From: Pseudomonadota bacterium
GTDB lineage: Bacteria; Pseudomonadota; Gammaproteobacteria; GCA-001735895
Assembly (NCBI GenBank): GCA_022545625.1
Contig: JACZQS010000136.1
Span: 1 to 6,627, forward strand
Reading direction: 5' to 3'
Length of the DNA stretch: 6,627 nucleotides
The position numbers were made by a program, and so were the translations under genes. How positions within the stretch are numbered: position 1 is the first letter of the stretch; every line of letters begins with the position of its first letter. This document shows positions 1 to 6,618 of the stretch, in pieces. The notes beneath the pieces were generated by a model. That model had not been told where the DNA came from and made no database searches. It saw nothing but the letters and a program-made list of their open reading frames with translations.

Positions 1-998
1 AGCATCAGCCCGGTCTCGGCGGTCAGGCCCTCGCTCAGCGGCAGCAGGTCGCGCGGCAGATGATTCATCGTCATCCAGTCGACTGTTTTACGGCCGAGGA
101 TACGCGTGCCATCGATTTCGCCACCATTCAACATCATTTGTGCAAAATGCCAGTAATCACTGGCGCTAGACACGAGTCCGGCACCCCCGGATTGCAACGG
201 CACCGAGTTCATCTCTGCAGGCGGAATGAATGGGGACGATTTTGGTTCTTCGAGTACGGCGAGAGCATTTTCCGGTGTCCAGCCATATAGCGTTGCAAAG
301 CGTGCGAGTTTGTCGTTCGGCACTTCAAAAGCGGTATCGACCATGCCGAGAGGGTTGAAAATTGTTTGTTGCAGGTAATCACCGAGTGGCATATCGCTCA
401 TCAGCTCAACCAGGTAACCGCAGATGTCGGTCGCAATACTGTAGTGCCACAGACTACCCGGTTGCGCCACGAGCGGTAGCTCGAACAGGTCCCCCAATAA
501 CTCGGACAGTGTCTTTTCGGAATTAAAACCGGGCCATTTTTCTAGGTACATTTTGTCGACTGGACTAATGTCGGGCTCGAAACCATAGGTAAAACCAGCG
601 GTATGAGTGAGCAACTGGCGTATCGTAATATCGCTTTCGAGAGGTTCCAGCTCACCTCCGGGCCGATAAACCTTGAGTGTCCTGAGTGCTGGAATCCATC
701 GAAGAGCAGCATCGTCGAGTTGGAATTTCCCGGCCTCCAGCAGGGTCATCAATGCCACACTGACAATCGGCTTGGTCATCGAGTAAATACGGAATATGGT
801 ATCGGTACTCATCGGCGTTTGCGCGGCTATGTCCATGTAACCATGGGCTGAGAAATGGGTGATGTCCCCGTTGCGACTAAGCAGGGTTACCATGCCGGCG
901 GTTTTACCCTCCGCTACATATCGATCCATCATGTCGTCGATACGATGCAGCCTGTCGGGGTCGAAGCCCGATTGAGACGCCTCGGTCTGTTTAATCAT
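1..998 (-). CDS. Serine hydrolase, beta-lactamase class C / esterase EstB-like family (3' end cut by window edge)
   Basis: The frame is open from an ATG at 998 to the left edge, giving 332 codons with no stop. The translation has the hallmarks of the class C beta-lactamase/penicillin-binding-like serine hydrolases: a typical N-terminal helix (GFDPDRLHRIDDMMDRYV), the nucleophile motif S73-M-T-K76, the RQLLTHTAGF segment near 127-136, and W-H-Y186-S-I-A, which supplies the second catalytic tyrosine. The usual YxN asparagine is absent, as in EstB-type esterases with a YSxA form. The family is about 380-400 residues, so roughly 60 C-terminal residues, including the last active-site motif, lie outside the window. 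No signal peptide is visible, which suggests a cytoplasmic esterase or amidase rather than a periplasmic beta-lactamase. An in-frame ATG at 1037 would add 13 residues. I prefer 998 because a weak GGGA lies 7 nt upstream and the conserved region begins soon after. The substrate cannot be inferred. It is transcribed divergently from the permease. Confidence 0.88.
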   Translation of the reverse strand, partial: MIKQTEASQSGFDPDRLHRIDDMMDRYVAEGKTAGMVTLLSRNGDITHFSAHGYMDIAAQTPMSTDTIFRIYSMTKPIVSVALMTLLEAGKFQLDDAALRWIPALRTLKVYRPGGELEPLESDITIRQLLTHTAGFTYGFEPDISPVDKMYLEKWPGFNSEKTLSELLGDLFELPLVAQPGSLWHYSIATDICGYLVELMSDMPLGDYLQQTIFNPLGMVDTAFEVPNDKLARFATLYGWTPENALAVLEEPKSSPFIPPAEMNSVPLQSGGAGLVSSASDYWHFAQMMLNGGEIDGTRILGRKTVDWMTMNHLPRDLLPLSEGLTAETGLM

Positions 999-1135
999 AT
1001 AAATTTCCCACTCGCTGGACCGGTTATTCTGCTGCATATATTACTTTAAAAAATAGACTCACCTGGGTCATTATTATCAAACTTTAAGCTGCCTGAATCT
1101 CTACCTTGCCACCCTGCCTAACCCGGGATGGTTTT

Positions 1136-1141
1136 TATAAT
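1136..1141 (+). promoter_or_regulatory. Candidate -10 box for the MFS gene
   Basis: A perfect TATAAT hexamer lies about 75 bp upstream of the permease start, in the divergent intergenic region. The best -35 at suitable spacing (CTGCCT, 1114-1119, 16 bp away) is poor. A better TTGCCA at 1106-1111 is 24 bp away, which is too far. The site is therefore only a candidate. I saw no clear operator dyad in 999-1217 and no convincing promoter for the leftward hydrolase. Confidence 0.3.
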
Positions 1142-1217
1142 TTATTCTTGCTACTGTGATCGACGCAGCTGTTGCCTTTTCGGCATTGCTCCCAGCCCTA
1201 TTCTTAAGATCTAGTAT

Positions 1218-2441
1218 ATGCTAATCGATTACTGGCGCTTCGCGCGCACGCATCCCCGATTCCTCGGCTTTGGGTTTTTGCTCGCATTCCTCTCGAGCCC
1301 GGGACAAACCTATTTTATCGGTGTTTTCGGACCTGAAATTCAGGCTTTATTCGATCTCGATAACGCTGCCTGGGGGCGTACCTACATGATAGGCACGCTG
1401 GTCAGCGCGGCGGTGATTACCTGGAGTGGGACGTTCATCGATCGTATCGATCTTCGATTGTTTGCGACCCTGAGTCTGGCCGGGCTGGTTTGCGCCTGCC
1501 TGGTCATCGGGTCTGTCTCCTCGCCGGTGATGCTGGTGTTGGCGATTTTTATGTTACGCCAGTTTGGCCAGGGATTAACCAGCCACGCCAGTATCACTTC
1601 GATGGCGCGATACCATGCGACCGATCGGGGTAAAGCGATTGCATTGGCCGCGATAGGATTTTCTTTTGGCGAGGCATTTCTGCCTTTACTGGCGGTTTTT
1701 TCGATACAGGCCTGGGGCTGGCGAGAGGCTTACTTTGGCACCGCGGTTCTTGTATTGTTATCGATTCCACTTGCTTTATGGTTATTGAAAGGCCACCAGC
1801 AAAGGCATGCTCTTTTGTTGGAAAATTTGAATCACACTGCGACCGAAGTCGACCAGCAAATTTCCTATACGCGCAGGAAAATGCTCTCAGAACCACTTTT
1901 TTACCTGATGTTACCGGCGATGATCGCGCCATCGATGATTGGCACCGCGATGTTTTTTTTCCCGGCTGAAATTGCCAGGGCGAAAGGCTGGAGCAGCCTG
2001 TGGGTGACCGGAAATTATTGGGTCTATTCGACTGCGACGGTGCTGACCATTATTTTATCGGGTGTTTTGATCGATCGATTTAGCGCACGCAAGGTAGTGC
2101 CTTACTTCCTGCTGCCACTGGCTGCCGGCCTGGCTGCATTAACCATATCTGACGATCGGTTTATGATCTGGCCTTACATGTTTTTGACCGGGGTTTCTTC
2201 CGGGGTTTACTTCACCGGGTTGAGCGCATTATGGGCCGAGCTTTACGGTCCCAGGTACCTGGGTGCGATCAAGTCGCTGACCAATGCGGTGATGGTGTTT
2301 TCCTCGGCCCTGGGACCCGCGCTGGTCGGTGATCTGTTGACCCGGGGTATGGAATTCGAGCGGATATGCCTGATACTGGCGGGTTTTTGTATGTTCGCAA
2401 CGGTCATTTTGTTTTACGCACTGCGCAAGCCCAACAGGTGA
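1218..2441 (+). CDS. MFS permease, 12 transmembrane segments
   Basis: This is a 407-residue, strongly hydrophobic protein of normal length for a Major Facilitator Superfamily carrier in the inner membrane. About twelve hydrophobic helices can be traced in two halves of six, separated by a charged cytoplasmic loop at about 191-222 (KGHQQRH to YTRRK). The motif A-like loop occurs in both halves: G71-T-F-I-D75-R76 with R80 after helix 2, and G282-V-L-I-D286-R287 followed by R291-K292 after helix 8. Helix 4 begins near R114-Q-F-G-Q-G. The ATG at 1218 is the only plausible start, because an in-frame TAG sits at 1212-1214. No strong Shine-Dalgarno precedes it. The transported substrate is not evident. 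Proximity to the leftward catabolic operon suggests uptake of that substrate, but the gene is convergent with it and so separately transcribed. Its last 28 bp overlap the end of the BKACE gene. An 8-T run at 1953-1960 encodes Phe residues and the frame is intact across it. Confidence 0.9.
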   Translation: MLIDYWRFARTHPRFLGFGFLLAFLSSPGQTYFIGVFGPEIQALFDLDNAAWGRTYMIGTLVSAAVITWSGTFIDRIDLRLFATLSLAGLVCACLVIGSVSSPVMLVLAIFMLRQFGQGLTSHASITSMARYHATDRGKAIALAAIGFSFGEAFLPLLAVFSIQAWGWREAYFGTAVLVLLSIPLALWLLKGHQQRHALLLENLNHTATEVDQQISYTRRKMLSEPLFYLMLPAMIAPSMIGTAMFFFPAEIARAKGWSSLWVTGNYWVYSTATVLTIILSGVLIDRFSARKVVPYFLLPLAAGLAALTISDDRFMIWPYMFLTGVSSGVYFTGLSALWAELYGPRYLGAIKSLTNAVMVFSSALGPALVGDLLTRGMEFERICLILAGFCMFATVILFYALRKPNR

Positions 2442-3232
2442 CGCGTCTGGTCGCTCGTCGCAAAAGATCGATCCGAAGCGGTGAGAGATTTAGTCAATTC
2501 GCTCACCAGCTCTGCGGTGTTTGCAGCGATATCTCCACTGGGCAGGTACAGGTTATTCTCAAATCCGATACGGGCATGGCCACCATGATCGATAGCCGCG
2601 TTGAGGCAGGCTTGCTCCTTTGCACCAAAGGCACAGACAAACCAGTCAAGACCAGTCAGGTCGCGGGCAAGAAAGGGGTCCAGATCGGCGGGGTGCGACT
2701 GAAAATCGACCGAGTATCGGCCCAGCACAAAAAGCACACAGCGATGCGAGGCTGGGATGATGCCGCTTTGTTTTAGCTTGAGGAACTGGATCAGGTCTTC
2801 GTCGGAAAAGAGGATATGTTGAATATGAACATCTGCCTCACTGGTCCAGGCATAGAAGCGTTTGGCGAATTCGAGATCGGTGAAATCCGAAGTCATCTCG
2901 CGTAACGATACACTCGCCATCTCGGGCACCACCGCTTGCACGCAGGCTACCTGTTGCGACGGTGTGTAAATACCAACCGCTTCGGTAGTAATTTGCACCA
3001 TCATTCCCGGAGCCTGCCTGTTCATTTCGGCGATTAACTCCAGGTACAGGCCAGTGTCGAGTAGATGTTCATCTTGTTTACCACGCACGTGCCCATGCAA
3101 TACCGTGGCGCCCGCAGCATGGCATAGAACGGCTTCATCGACGGTTTCCTGGATCGAAACTGGCAGGGCCGGGTGGTCCTGACGGGTTTTACGCGCACCG
3201 TTTGGCGCGATCATAATAATCGTTGGCGACAT
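2414..3232 (-). CDS. BKACE-family (DUF849) beta-keto acid cleavage enzyme, 3-keto-5-aminohexanoate cleavage enzyme-like
   Basis: This 272-residue protein is the usual size for the Kce/BKACE family of TIM-barrel zinc enzymes. These enzymes combine a beta-keto acid with acetyl-CoA to give acetoacetate and a new acyl-CoA. Family marks are the N-terminal APNGARKT-x3-HPALPV, the zinc ligands H46-x-H48 in VLHGHVR, and R221-I-G-F-E225, where E225 is the third expected zinc ligand and R221 the conserved active-site arginine. Two positions look unusual. The segment normally HxHxRD reads HGHVRG (G51), and the common GxEDN reads GFENN, so an Asn (N226) replaces the acidic residue next to the zinc ligand. 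Substrate specificity in this family varies and cannot be read here. The ATG at 3232 follows the aminotransferase TAG by 7 nt without a clear ribosome site, so translational coupling is likely. It is the last gene of the leftward operon. The TAA at 2414-2416 lies inside the end of the MFS gene. Confidence 0.9.
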   Translation of the reverse strand: MSPTIIMIAPNGARKTRQDHPALPVSIQETVDEAVLCHAAGATVLHGHVRGKQDEHLLDTGLYLELIAEMNRQAPGMMVQITTEAVGIYTPSQQVACVQAVVPEMASVSLREMTSDFTDLEFAKRFYAWTSEADVHIQHILFSDEDLIQFLKLKQSGIIPASHRCVLFVLGRYSVDFQSHPADLDPFLARDLTGLDWFVCAFGAKEQACLNAAIDHGGHARIGFENNLYLPSGDIAANTAELVSELTKSLTASDRSFATSDQTRHLLGLRSA

Positions 3233-3239
3233 CGTTGAT

Positions 3240-4562
3240 CTATTTCAATACAGCCTGTACTGCAGTATTAAGCTTGCTGAGGATTTCATCGATATGATTG
3301 TCGTCGATGATAAATGGCGGTGCGAGCAGGACATGATCGCCCTGTTTGCCATCGATGGTGCCACCTGCCGGGTAACAGATCAGTCCGGCCTCGAATGCCG
3401 CTTTTTTGAATGCCTTGTTGATTCCAAGATCCGGGTCAAATGCTGCTTTGGTTTCCCGGTCCTGCACAAATTCCATGCCGATAAACAAACCACGACCGCG
3501 AATATCGCCAATATGTGGATGGTCGGCAAATTGATCTTTGAGTGCCTGCATCAATCGATTACCCTGCTTTTGTACCCGCGCTATTAATTTTCGATCTAGA
3601 ATCGCACTGACTACCGCATGCGCGGCCGCGCAGGCCACCGGGTGTCCGAGGTAGGTATGTCCGTGCTGGAAAAACCCGGTTCCGTTTTCGATCGCAGCGT
3701 AGATTTCCGCGCTGCACAGCATCGCACCAATCGGTTGGTAGCCGGCACCGAGGCCCTTGGCGATGGTGGTAATGTCGGGGACAATACTCTCCTGTTCGCA
3801 GGCAAACAGGCTACCGGTACGCCCCATACCACACATGACTTCGTCGAGAATCAGTAACACGCCGTACTGGTCGCAGATTTCCCGGATACGGGTAAAATAT
3901 CCCTTCACCGCGGGTACCGCGCCCATGGTCGCACCCACCACCGGTTCGGCAACAAAAGCCATCACCTGCTCGGCTCCAAGACGGTTGATTTCAGTTTCCA
4001 GTTCGTTGGCAACGCGTTGGCCATAGTCGAAATCCGACTCTTCATCGGTTTTGCCCCGGTAGGCATAACAGGGAGAGATATGCGAGGTATCGATCATCAG
4101 CGGTGCAAAGGGTTCACGCCGCCACATATTACCGCCAGCCGCGAGCGCACCGAGTGTATTGCCGTGATAACTTTGTAAGCGGGCAATCACCCTGTGACGT
4201 TGCGGCTGGCCGATTTCGAGAAAGTACTGGCGCGCGAGTTTGAGTGCGGCTTCTACTGCCTCGGAACCGCCTGACACCAGGTATACGCGGTCGAGATTGC
4301 CGGGCGCGTTCTGAATCAGTAGCTCAGACAGTGATTCGGCGGCATCGCAGCTAAAAAACGCGGTATGTGCAAATTCCAGTCGATCGAGCTGTGCCTTGAT
4401 CGCGCCGATAACTTCCGCGTCACCATGCCCGAGGCAGGATACTGCGGCGCCACCGGAACCATCAAGATACTGCTTGCCCTGCTGGTCGTAGAGATAAACA
4501 CCTTCACCCTTGAGCGCGATCGGGGGTGCTGATTTGGTATGGCGTGGAAATACGTGACTCAT
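3240..4562 (-). CDS. Class III pyridoxal-phosphate aminotransferase
   Basis: From the ATG at 4562 this is a 440-residue fold-type I class III aminotransferase (the omega-amino acid/beta-alanine/taurine/ornithine transaminase group), full length for the family. Visible motifs are the phosphate-binding SGGSEA at 97-101, Y132-H-G with the ring-stacking aromatic, the LLILDEVMCGMGRTG block with D240 contacting the cofactor nitrogen, and TIAK with K269 forming the internal aldimine. GHTYLGHP near 300-308 and a C-terminal GRGLFIGMEF are also typical. It should move an amino group to pyruvate or a similar keto acid in the cytoplasm; the donor is unknown. The open frame can begin at a TTG at 4577 (five residues longer), whose TTG overlaps the upstream TGA as TTGA. 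I chose the ATG because AGGT sits 6 nt before it and the family start SHVFPRH follows. It is the middle gene of the operon and probably produces the keto acid used by the downstream BKACE. Confidence 0.93.
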   Translation of the reverse strand: MSHVFPRHTKSAPPIALKGEGVYLYDQQGKQYLDGSGGAAVSCLGHGDAEVIGAIKAQLDRLEFAHTAFFSCDAAESLSELLIQNAPGNLDRVYLVSGGSEAVEAALKLARQYFLEIGQPQRHRVIARLQSYHGNTLGALAAGGNMWRREPFAPLMIDTSHISPCYAYRGKTDEESDFDYGQRVANELETEINRLGAEQVMAFVAEPVVGATMGAVPAVKGYFTRIREICDQYGVLLILDEVMCGMGRTGSLFACEQESIVPDITTIAKGLGAGYQPIGAMLCSAEIYAAIENGTGFFQHGHTYLGHPVACAAAHAVVSAILDRKLIARVQKQGNRLMQALKDQFADHPHIGDIRGRGLFIGMEFVQDRETKAAFDPDLGINKAFKKAAFEAGLICYPAGGTIDGKQGDHVLLAPPFIIDDNHIDEILSKLNTAVQAVLK

Positions 4563-4568
4563 GGTTAG

Positions 4569-4572
4569 ACCT
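4569..4572 (-). promoter_or_regulatory. Ribosome binding site that decides the aminotransferase start
   Basis: On the minus strand the sequence ACAGGT precedes the ATG at 4562, with its AGGT core 6 nt upstream. The alternative TTG at 4577 lies upstream of this site and has no comparable one. The site falls in the 11-nt gap after the oxidoreductase stop (TGA, 4576-4574), which fits re-initiation within one transcript. Confidence 0.5.
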
Positions 4573-4573
4573 G

Positions 4574-6400
4574 TCAATAACTACGCATGCGCTGACCTTT
4601 AGGGTCATACGCGGAGGTGAGCGAAATAGTACCAGAGAACTTGCTGCGGGCGATATCGACTTCAACCGCCAGATCAGCGAGCGGCAGTGCTGGCGAGGTT
4701 TCTATCTGCGCTATTGCGACTGGCTTTCCTATGCGGTAGCCGAAAGCCGCCGATGTGGTCTGGCCAATGATTGACCCGTCTAGATATACCGGTTCGTTGC
4801 CAAGTGGCATTGCCTGTGGGTCATCAAGAACGATTGTAACCATTCGGGTTTTCGGCTCATTATCACGTAACGGGAGCAGGGCCTGTTTGCCAATAAAGTT
4901 GCTATCCCAGTCGATGGCAAAGCCCAGGCCCGCCTGAAACGGGTTGGTATCGGTGTCAAGATCGTGACCATAAGCGAGGAACTGTTTTTCGATACGCATC
5001 GAGGTTTGTGCAAAGATTCCAGCCGGCCTGGCACCTGCATTTAATAGCGCATCGAATAACGCGAGCGCCTGATTAGCGGCGCAGGTGAGCTCCCACCCGG
5101 CTTCGCCGACGTATGACAGGCGCGCCGCCTCGACAGGTACCCCGCCTATTTCGGCAGGGCAATGTTGAAAATAAGCCAGGTCATTCAAGTCTGTTGCACC
5201 CAGTCGATGAGCAATCTTGGCCGAATCTGGTCCCATCAAACCGAGCACCGAAAATGCTTCGGTTTCATCGTTGATACTAACCTGCTGATTGGGCTCCAGG
5301 TGTCGGTGTAGCCAGGCAATATCGCGCTTGATCGCGCTGGTGCCAACATAGAGACGATAGTCTTGCGGGCCAAGCCGTAGCGCGGTTAAATCACTCTCGA
5401 ATCCGCCGCGTTGGTTGAGCATCGCAGTATAAACGGCACTACCGGTCGAACGGGTCATATCGTTGGCGCAGACTCGATTTAAAAATGACTCGGCGTCGCG
5501 ACCCTCGACGCGAATTTTGCCGAACGTGGATTGATCGAAAATGGCGGCGTGACGATGTGCTATCTCGACCTCGGCCCCGACCTGATCAAACCAGTCGGGT
5601 CGGTCAAATGTCAGAACCGGTTCATTTTGTTTGCCGAAATACAGTGGCCGCTCCCAGCCATAGAACTGTCCGAAATGGGCTTGATGCTCGACCCACCGCT
5701 GGTGCAGCGGGGTTTTCCTGAGGTCGCGGGCACTCTGAAACTGCATACCCGGGAAGCTGATCGCATAGTGCTTACCGAGTATCTCGGGCACACGGGCTGT
5801 TAGCGCTTCGACCGAACTGAAGCAGGCAGGGTAGCGCTTCGGGTCGACTTCGTGCAGGTCGGTGGGCGTGTGCCCATTTAGAATGCAATGCGCGAGCGCC
5901 ATACCGGCCCCGCCACCGGTGGCGATGCCAACCGAATTCATGCCACAGCCCAGGAAAAGCCCCCTGGTCTCGGCGCTTTCTCCGAGTAAAAACGAACCGT
6001 CGGGAGTAAAACTCTCGGGGCCATTGAGCAGCATGCGAACCTCGGCATCGGCGAGGCAGGGTAGTCGATGTAGTGCGTTGTTGAGCATCGGTTCGAAGTG
6101 ATCCCAGTCCTCGGGCAGTAACTGGAATGCAAAATTTTCGCCGATCTGCTCAGGATTGATGGCCTTGCCGGAAGGTTCGAAACAACCGATCAGCAATCCG
6201 CCAGAGTCGTCGCGAATATAAAGATGACTATCGTGATCGGAAAGGGTAGGTAGATTACCGGAAATTCCTTCGACCGGATTGGTCAACAGGTAAAAATGCT
6301 CGCAGGGCCAGATTGGAATATCGACGCCAGCCTTCATCGCATTTTCACGACTCCAGAGTCCGGTGCAGATTGCTATCGCGTCAATACCCTCTGGCTGTCC
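4574..6400 (-). CDS. DAO-GcvT fusion oxidoreductase, dimethylglycine/sarcosine dehydrogenase-like, N-terminus lost
   Basis: About 605 conserved residues remain of a protein that is normally about 800-850. The numbers here follow the open frame that starts at a GTG at 6526. Residues 47-225 are the second half of a D-amino-acid-oxidase-type FAD domain: CTGLWSRE at 54-61, EHFYLLT, the GCFEPSGK loop, TPDGSFLLGE, and GMNSVGIATGGGAG at 195-208, which closes the FAD site. A central FAO-type segment follows at about 225-285. Then comes an aminomethyltransferase (GcvT) folate domain at about 285-540, with FDQSTFGKIRVEG and YVGEAGWEL at 472-480, and a GcvT C-terminal barrel to the end. Family members oxidise N-methyl groups of glycine derivatives and pass the formaldehyde unit to tetrahydrofolate. 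The GxGxxG Rossmann half and any covalent-flavin histidine are missing, because homology stops at about 6388-6405. The product as encoded here should not bind FAD normally. It is the first gene of the leftward operon, 11 nt before the aminotransferase ATG. Confidence 0.85.
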   Translation of the reverse strand, partial: GQPEGIDAIAICTGLWSRENAMKAGVDIPIWPCEHFYLLTNPVEGISGNLPTLSDHDSHLYIRDDSGGLLIGCFEPSGKAINPEQIGENFAFQLLPEDWDHFEPMLNNALHRLPCLADAEVRMLLNGPESFTPDGSFLLGESAETRGLFLGCGMNSVGIATGGGAGMALAHCILNGHTPTDLHEVDPKRYPACFSSVEALTARVPEILGKHYAISFPGMQFQSARDLRKTPLHQRWVEHQAHFGQFYGWERPLYFGKQNEPVLTFDRPDWFDQVGAEVEIAHRHAAIFDQSTFGKIRVEGRDAESFLNRVCANDMTRSTGSAVYTAMLNQRGGFESDLTALRLGPQDYRLYVGTSAIKRDIAWLHRHLEPNQQVSINDETEAFSVLGLMGPDSAKIAHRLGATDLNDLAYFQHCPAEIGGVPVEAARLSYVGEAGWELTCAANQALALFDALLNAGARPAGIFAQTSMRIEKQFLAYGHDLDTDTNPFQAGLGFAIDWDSNFIGKQALLPLRDNEPKTRMVTIVLDDPQAMPLGNEPVYLDGSIIGQTTSAAFGYRIGKPVAIAQIETSPALPLADLAVEVDIARSKFSGTISLTSAYDPKGQRMRSY

Positions 6401-6405
6401 GGTAC
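6386..6405. other. Breakpoint between oxidoreductase gene and Thr/Pro-repeat sequence
   Basis: On the minus strand, family-like residues (GIDAIAICTGLW) begin at about 6388. Upstream of this the frame turns into a Gly/Val/Arg-only stretch that is the antisense of a plus-strand Thr/Pro repeat. On the plus strand, the Pro/Thr linker becomes coherent from about 6396-6405. The two sides belong to unrelated genes in opposite orientation. A chimeric assembly join near a contig end is the simplest reading; a genuine rearrangement is also possible. Confidence 0.65.
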
Positions 6406-6527
6406 CTCCAACGCCCACTCCGACATTCACCCCGCTACCAACGCGGACGTCAACGCGGACTGCGAGTCGTACCCCTACACGGACCGGCACGCCAACGCGG
6501 ACGCGGACTCCTACTCCAACACCCACG
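6405..6527 (+). repeat. Low-complexity Thr-Pro/Thr-Arg coding repeat
   Basis: Degenerate 6-bp units of the type ACNCCN and ACNCGN alternate through this stretch, with CAACGCGGAC appearing three times. In the plus frame it reads as Thr-Pro and Thr-Arg dipeptides, a typical extracellular linker. In the minus frame it reads as Gly-Val and Arg-Val dipeptides, which explains the odd first 40 or so residues of the opposite open frame. Confidence 0.75.
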
Positions 6528-6608
6528 CTAGGTCCTTGCTACGAAGACTGCAGTGGCGACGGATCCGTTACGATCGATGGTGCTCTCCTTTGGGGATCGT
6601 CCCACTGA
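6405..6608 (+). CDS. 3' remnant of a secreted-type protein: Thr/Pro linker plus dockerin-like loop (5' end missing)
   Basis: The plus-strand frame encodes a linker of Thr-Pro and Thr-Arg repeats, about 41 residues (6405-6527). It is followed by LGPCYEDCSGDGSVTIDG and a short tail ending at TGA 6606-6608. The C-x3-D-C-S-G-D-G-S-V-T-I-D pattern (C codon 6537-6539, D codon 6546-6548) resembles the first half of the calcium loop in dockerin-like/EF-hand tails that often follow such linkers in large extracellular bacterial proteins. The usual acidic residue at loop position 12 is Gly, and the second loop is absent. The tail ALLWGSSH does not look like the normal helix, so a late frameshift or error is possible. 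There is no start of its own: the frame runs back into antisense oxidoreductase sequence, where the ATG at 6363 is spurious. This is probably the truncated end of a gene from another genome or locus. The function of the lost N-terminus is unknown. Confidence 0.4.
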   Translation, partial: PPTPTPTFTPLPTRTSTRTASRTPTRTGTPTRTRTPTPTPTLGPCYEDCSGDGSVTIDGALLWGSSH

Positions 6609-6618
6609 AATAGTGGGA
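6600..6618. repeat. Perfect 7-bp inverted repeat, 5-nt loop
   Basis: TCCCACT (6600-6606) and AGTGGGA (6612-6618) are perfect reverse complements separated by GAAAT. The dyad overlaps the TGA that ends the dockerin-like frame. No T-run follows within the 9 bases left in the window, so an intrinsic terminator cannot be claimed. Confidence 0.45.

Noticed and set aside
60..1049. Three plus-strand frames of 64-82 codons in the left region
   Set aside because: They are opposite the serine hydrolase, whose minus frame is continuous and carries conserved motifs throughout.
999..1217. Possible small RNA, regulator gene or operator in the divergent intergenic region
   Set aside because: I saw no convincing dyad, no open frame with a ribosome site and no terminator; only one candidate -10 box could be supported.
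1953..1960. Run of eight T in the MFS gene as a possible frameshift or slippage site
   Set aside because: The permease frame reads through it intact with Phe codons in a membrane helix, so nothing indicates programmed slippage.
2366..2776. 136-codon plus-strand frame across the permease end and BKACE gene
   Set aside because: It lies antisense to the well-supported BKACE gene and out of frame with the permease; the translation shows no family features.
6406..6526. Gly/Val/Arg-rich N-terminus of the 650-residue minus frame starting at GTG 6526
   Set aside because: It is the antisense of a Thr/Pro coding repeat and matches nothing expected in a DAO-type FAD domain, which should carry a GxGxxG Rossmann fold there. 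The open frame reflects lack of stops in the repeat, not coding.
6411..6527. CRISPR-like or tandem-repeat array at the right end
   Set aside because: The units are short, degenerate, in-frame Thr-codon dipeptides without spacers, which fits a protein linker rather than an array.
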